Positions 58,978-64,000 of a stretch of 64,000 nucleotides of DNA are shown in pieces; the stretch's first letter is position 1, and each line of letters starts with the position of its first letter. The position numbers were made by a program, and so were the translations under genes. Under the pieces are notes generated by a model. That model saw only the letters and a list, made by a program, of their open reading frames with translations, was not told the origin of the DNA and did not search any database. Source of the DNA: Uranotaenia lowii (lineage: Eukaryota > Arthropoda > Insecta > Diptera > Culicidae); assembly GCF_029784155.1 (NCBI RefSeq), contig NC_073693.1, positions 236,162,447 to 236,226,446 on the forward strand. Reading direction: 5' to 3'.

Positions 58978-60839
58978 GGTTTTGAAAAGAGAATTTGAAT
59001 TATTAGGAATTCACTAGCCATAATAATTTATTTGTAAGTGTTTCTTTCAAATTAATCTATCACAATGACATTTAAGGTAATAAATACAACTCAATAAAAA
59101 CCATATTTTTAGTTTTGTTTCCGAAGTCGGCTGAGTATAAAAATCCACCAATCATATCGTCATTATTTTTTCCAGATCATTCACACAATGATAATTCAAA
59201 TAAAAAAATTATATTCCAGTTGCAGATTTGACAAAAATAAGAATTATCGCAATAGTAATTGATTAAGACTGAACATTTAAGAATAGTATCAACTACCTAC
59301 ATAGAAGATCAGGTATTTTAATGACTGTTTTTTTGAAGATTTTGGCGCCATGAATTCAAATATTCGAATATTGGTTCTATGGCTCGTATTATCTCAAAAT
59401 TTAACAATTTATAATGAATTGCAGCTAATTGAAATGCTACATAAAAACTTAAAAATGATTTCAAATTTATATTATTATTCTTTATTTCATGAATGATCAA
59501 GATTTCTAGTTACAGAAATACAGTTTAGTTGAAAAAAAAAATGTAATTCGAGAAAATTCTAAATTTGTTTTTAAAATGATTTAATATTTTTGAATATGGT
59601 CAAATTCCTGTATTACGTAGAACTGTAACTGAATTAAAAAAAAAAACTCTCTCAGTCATCGAGAAAGTCGATCATTTCATCAAAACTTTTATTTACTGTG
59701 TCTTTGTAACATTTCAATATTTTTTTTTCAATAAAATGCACAAATTTTTCACACAAAAGCTCTTCAATTCTTTGCAACAATGTGATTTTTGTTGACTAAT
59801 GCTATCAGGAAGTGATCCTCCATTTTAAACATTTTTAAATATATTTCGAAAATCTTCTTTAATAATTGTGAATACTGTTCCTTCAAGGAATAAAATGTCA
59901 AGTTTTTTACTCGTACTTTTTTTGTTGTATTTTTTCACTATTTACAACAAATGATAATTCGTTTCAGATTCAAAAAAATTTAAAATAAAGATATTTCATT
60001 ATTTTATTTCACAATTAAATTTAATTAAATTTACAATATTTATGGACCACAATTCACAAAACTAAGAATGAGTTACTAATTTCAGAATAAGTAAGACAAC
60101 ACGATATTTTCGAATCACTATTCTGAAAAATATAACATAAAAAATATTGTTTTTTTTTAAAATCAATTCAAATTGCTTAGCAATAATAATTTAAAAAAAA
60201 AACAAAAACATATCTAAACTTTTAGTTTTTTGAACGACATGAATCATAATTTTTCACATTACCTTGCACTGTTATCAGGAAGCTCATATAAAATAGAAAA
60301 TTGGAGAGTTTCTTTAAAATTTATTCTTTTCAACAATAAGTGAATTATTTTCAATTATTAAATAACATATATAACAAGAGGTTCTTCCCGCGTAAAAAAA
60401 AACGAAAATCACCTTTTAGCAACATAATCTCGCACGGACAATCATGTTCTCGCAGATTGAAGTTGTATCAAAGAATATCGGAACAAGTTGGAATAGAACA
60501 TGGGTTAAAAAAGTTTAAATTTCTTCTATAATTTTGATCTTTTTAAAATACCTCAAAATTAGTTCAATGAGATTTAAATGGAGGAAAAGCTGCAGAGTGC
60601 AGCATCTTGAAAAAACTGCTATATAAATGCTACTCAAAACGCCAAGAAAATATGAAATTCTCTGCAGATTTTTCAACGTTAATGTTACTTTCAGCAAAAC
60701 TTTCCATTTAAAAATAACTCCATAATTACTATTCTGTGAATAATTCTAAAGAATTAAAGGTGAGTTTTTTCATTTAACACAACTTGCAATAAACTCAACT
60801 TTTTTTTCGGTTTTAGCTGAACTGTGTAACTAAGCTGAC
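58978..60839. other. AT-rich DNA up to the LINE
   Basis: No gene recognised. The last 11 bases (ACTAAGCTGAC, 60,829-60,839) are the left target duplication of the LINE insertion. Confidence 0.5.
60829..60839. repeat. LINE target-site duplication, left
   Basis: ACTAAGCTGAC, identical to 63,383-63,393, directly next to the (TTAC)n tail. Confidence 0.75.
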
Positions 60840-63382
60840 TTACTTACTTACTTAATGATCCCGCGCCGATCCTCCGGTGCATAGGGCCGTGGTAAAAGAT
60901 CTCCACTGTTGACGATCCGGAGCCAGCGACTTCACCTGGTCCCAGTCAAGATTCTCGTCGACAGTTCGGATTTCAGCGGCTAGGCTTCGCCGCCACGAGT
61001 TTCTGGGCCTGCCTCTTCTTCGATGACCTTCTCGATTCCAGTCAAGCGCCTCTCTGCAAATCTCGTTTTCATCTTTTCGCAGCGTGTGCCCAATCCATTT
61101 CCACTTACGTTCCCGAATCTCGATTTCTAGCGCCCTTTGATGACACCGGCGATGTAGTTCCTCATTCGAGATCCAGTTGCCAGGCCACCAAGCGCGGATG
61201 ATGTTCCGCAGGCAGCGGTTTACAAATACTTGCAGTTTTCGCGTCGTCGCCGCATATGTGCACCAAGTTTCGCACCCGTACAGCAATAAGGATTTGACGT
61301 TTGAGTTGAAGATTCGGATTTTTGTTCGTAGAGAGATCTGGCGTGACCGCCATATGTTTCGGAGACTCGCAAACGCAAATCGGGCCTTCCGGGTTTCGAT
61401 GTCTTTCCTGGTACCACCATCAGGCGTTATCTGGCGTTATCTGGAAGCACTCCACTTTCTCAACTTGTTGCCCAGCTACCATGAAACTGGAGGGATTTCC
61501 TGTGTTGATCTCCATCGACTTGGTCTTTCCGACATTGACTTTGAGACCTGCTTGCTTGGAACTTTCGGTGAGGTCGTCGAGTTTGCTCTGCATATCCGGC
61601 TGTGTTTGGGCGAGCAAAACAATATCGTCAGCCAGGTAAAGGTCGTTCAGTTGCTCCATTGTTAAAGGATTCCACGGCAATCCTCGGTTCGGTGCACAGT
61701 CAATCGATCCAGTCAGAATCTCATCCATTACGATGAGGAAAAGTAGCGGTGATAAGATACATCCTTGTCTCACTCCAGCAGTTACCGGGATTGGTTCGGA
61801 CAAGACACCGTCGTGCAAGACCTTGCACGAAAATGCCTCGTATTGTGCTTCGATGAGATGGACTAGTTTCTCTGGGACCCCTCGTCGCCTTAGAGCCGCC
61901 CAGATGTTTTCATGATTAAATCGGTCGAATGCTTTTTCGAAATCAACGAACACCAGCAGAAGAGAGTCCTGGAATTCGTTGATTTGTTCCAGTATGATTC
62001 GTAGCGTTGTGATGTGGTCCACACATGATCGTCCGGATCGGAATCCAGCTTGTTGCCGTCGGAGTGTAGCGTCGATTTTCTCCTGGATCCTGTTCAGGAT
62101 CACTTTGCAGAGTACTTTGAGGGTTGTACAGATCAAAGTTATGCCACGCCAGTTACCGCACTCTGTCAGGTCTCCTTTCTTCGGGACCTTTACGAGGATA
62201 CCCTGCATCCAGTCGGCCGGGAATGTTGCAGTATCCCAGATGTCAGCGAAAAGACGGTGCAACATTTGTGCTGACAGGACAGGGTCGGCTTTCAGCATTT
62301 CAGCAGGGATGCAATCGATCCCAGGTGCTTTGTTGGATTTCATGTTTTTGATTGCCGCTTCTATTTCAGCCAGCGAAGGCGCTTCCGAGTTGACGCCATT
62401 TATGCGACTTACTGTTGGCGCTTCAAGCTGCGGGTTCTGTTGGCCATCGCTATTCGTGACTCGGAAGAGTTGTTCGAAGTGCTCAGTCCATCGTTTGAGC
62501 TGATCTGTTCGATCGGTCAATAACTGACCTGCTTGGTCTTTCAGCGGCATTCTTGCATTAGTCCTTGCACCACTGAGGCGGCGAGAAATGTCATAAAGTA
62601 ATCGGATATCTCCTTTTGGCGGCGGCTCTTTCCCCCTCTTCGGCTAGGGAGTTTGTCCAGGCTCTCTTGTCTCGTCTACAAGCTCGTTTAACTGCCTTTT
62701 CCAGCTCCGCATATCGTAAGCGGGCGGCTGCTTTGGCTGACCCGGTACATGCCTGCTCAATTCCGACTTTCGCCTTTCTCCGATCATCGATCATCCTCCA
62801 GGTTTCATCCGACATCCATTCACTTCGTCTTCCACAAACTTTACCGAGAGTACCATGGCTCGTCGTGATAAAGGCATTCTTGATTCCACACCACTGTTCT
62901 TCGACTGTCCCGTCTGTCGGCAGCTCCGAGGCTCGGGATTCTAGCTGTTCAACGTATGCCCTTTTCACCTCTCGATTCTCCAACCGGCGGACGATGTATC
63001 GACACCCGACTTTCTCCTTGCGCCGTTGGACACGCGCAACTCTCAGTCGTATCTCGCCGAGGACGAGGTGATGGTCAGATGCAATGTCGTCGCTTCGCTT
63101 GTTGCGGACATCAAGGAGGCTCCTTCTCCATTTTCGGCTGATGCAGATGTGGTCAATTTGATTTTCTGTTCGGCCATCTCGGGATACCCAAGTGACCTTA
63201 TGTGCTGGTCGATGGGGGAAGAGCGATCCACCGATCACCACGCTGTTGTTGCCACAAAATTCTACAAACAGCTCTCCGTTTTCACTCATATGTCCTAGGC
63301 CATGGCGCCCCATGATGCGCTCAAGGTCTTGATTGTCGGAGCCAATCTTTGCGTTGAAGTCGCCCAAATGGATTTGAATGTC
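60840..63382 (-). mobile_element. RTE-clade LINE, 5'-truncated
   Basis: A minus-strand non-LTR retrotransposon copy of about 2.5 kb. The 3' end, just after the stop codon at about 60,852, is a short tandem (TAAG)n tail, typical of RTE elements with almost no 3' UTR. Target duplications ACTAAGCTGAC flank it at 60,829-60,839 and 63,383-63,393; allowing one mismatch they extend to 15 bp (TGT(A/C)ACTAAGCTGAC). The 5' junction falls inside the endonuclease domain, so the copy was born truncated by incomplete reverse transcription. Confidence 0.85.
60852..63382 (-). pseudogene. RTE endonuclease/reverse transcriptase, broken
   Basis: The product would copy element RNA at nicked chromosomal DNA. The order on the minus strand is the C-terminal part of an APE-type endonuclease (HLGDFNAKIGS, NQIDHICISRKWRRS, SDHHLV), then reverse transcriptase (GNWRGITLI, AGFRSGRSCVDHITTLR, FVDFEKAFD, GVRQGCILSPLLF, LADDIVLL, GLKVNVGKTKSM), then the RTE C-terminal region (YGCETW, RKWKWIGHTLRK, RRRGRPRNSWRRSL). 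The catalytic box reads LADD, where Y/F-ADD is usual. At least two frameshifts break it: one near 62,610 in an A/G run just after the endonuclease, and one at 61,421-61,440 caused by a 10-bp tandem duplication. The first ATG in frame (63,403) lies in flanking DNA, so no native start remains. Confidence 0.85.
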
Positions 63383-63393
63383 ACTAAGCTGAC
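63383..63393. repeat. LINE target-site duplication, right
   Basis: ACTAAGCTGAC at the truncated 5' end of the LINE; coding similarity to RTE endonuclease stops here. Confidence 0.75.
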
Positions 63394-64000
63394 CGTGATT
63401 CAAAATTTTAAATATTTAATTCAAATAACAATCAAAATTTAAAGTCTGCGATTTCTTGCTTTTGATTACCTTTACGAAAAATTCACCCAGAATTTCTGGG
63501 ATGAATCTGAATATGAATTTTTAATTACAATTCTGAATCTTTATTTGAACTTGAACTTAAAGTTTGAATTTTGAATCTGTCTCTGAATTTCAATACGATT
63601 GAATTGGGTACTCAATAACGATTCCTGTATCCAAATTCTACGTTACAATTTAAGTATCAGCCTAGAAGAAAAATTTGTTTCAGAGCCCTTAATTATGAAT
63701 CTTTTATTTAAATTCTGATGTTTTGAGTTTCAATCTGAATTGATTGTTTCAAATTTTTATTTCCAAACCAACTTGTATATTTGAGTTGAAATATGAATTT
63801 CGCATGATTAATGTGATTTTAAGTTTTAAATTCTGGATCACCATTATGTGTATCTGAATGTGAAAATAATACTCAGGATTTTTTCTAATTTATTTTTTCG
63901 GAAAAGTGTTATCAAAAATAATGAATAAAATTTTCAATGAAATGCAAAACCACGATGTTGAAAAAACATTGAATTTTTTATCTCATTTGATTCGATTTGA
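63394..64000. other. AT-rich DNA at the window edge
   Basis: Composed of 'gaatttgaatctgaattt'-like loosely repeated words without a fixed period. No gene or element recognised. Confidence 0.45.

Noticed and set aside
61177..62503. Plus-strand frames of 75-174 codons opposite the LINE
   Set aside because: They are antisense shadows of the RTE coding region on the minus strand.
62591..63403. ATG at 63,403 as the natural start of the LINE protein
   Set aside because: It lies beyond the target duplication (63,383-63,393), in flanking DNA; the element is truncated inside its endonuclease.

Overview
The window looks like a piece of a large, AT-rich, transposon-laden insect genome, most probably a culicine-type mosquito. 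This is an inference from three things: the repeat types (RTE-clade LINE, two Helitrons with TCTAT...CTAG ends, TA- and TTAA-flanked MITEs, a tRNA-derived SINE), the very long non-coding stretches, and one exon of a sidestep-like immunoglobulin-superfamily receptor. I see no operons, no bacterial signals and no complete protein-coding gene.

Layout. 1-8,090: AT-rich, gene-poor DNA with a minus-strand Helitron (3,559-4,887) and a TTAA-flanked MITE (5,447-6,016). 8,091-32,407: the dominating feature, about 20 kb of a 9-bp minisatellite, consensus GAACCGTA(C/G) with a 10-bp variant GAACCGTATG, in three blocks (8,091-11,065; 12,028-20,370; 23,661-32,407). The blocks are separated by two non-satellite spacers of 0.96 and 3.29 kb. 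Block 2 and block 3 share a roughly 3.7-kb, nearly identical duplicated segment, and a shorter third copy lies at about 28.9-29.9 kb. 32,408-54,372: unique sequence with a homogeneous 12-bp array (35,545-36,337), several inverted-repeat elements (38,044-38,331; 40,813-41,195; 41,196-41,604; 41,673-42,647; 46,166-47,396; 49,156-49,308), a decayed spliced gene fragment near 38.8-39.4 kb and a 13-bp/7-bp array (52,537-53,495). 54,373-54,503: the sidestep-like exon. 55,730-57,525: a plus-strand Helitron with internal ~143-bp repeats. 58,775-58,966: an intact SINE with an 11-bp target duplication. 60,840-63,382: a 5'-truncated, frameshifted RTE-clade LINE on the minus strand with its own target duplication.

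How it fits together: the only credible host-gene evidence is one exon with good splice sites on the plus strand, so the window is best read as intron or intergenic DNA around a sidestep-family gene, heavily modified by mobile elements and by satellite expansion. The very long apparent reading frames through the satellites (up to about 1,000 codons) follow from the repeat length and base composition and are not genes. The most unusual content is the 9-bp satellite: its higher-order structure, the large internal duplication, and the shared TATG(C)GGG-like motif found where satellite meets non-satellite DNA.
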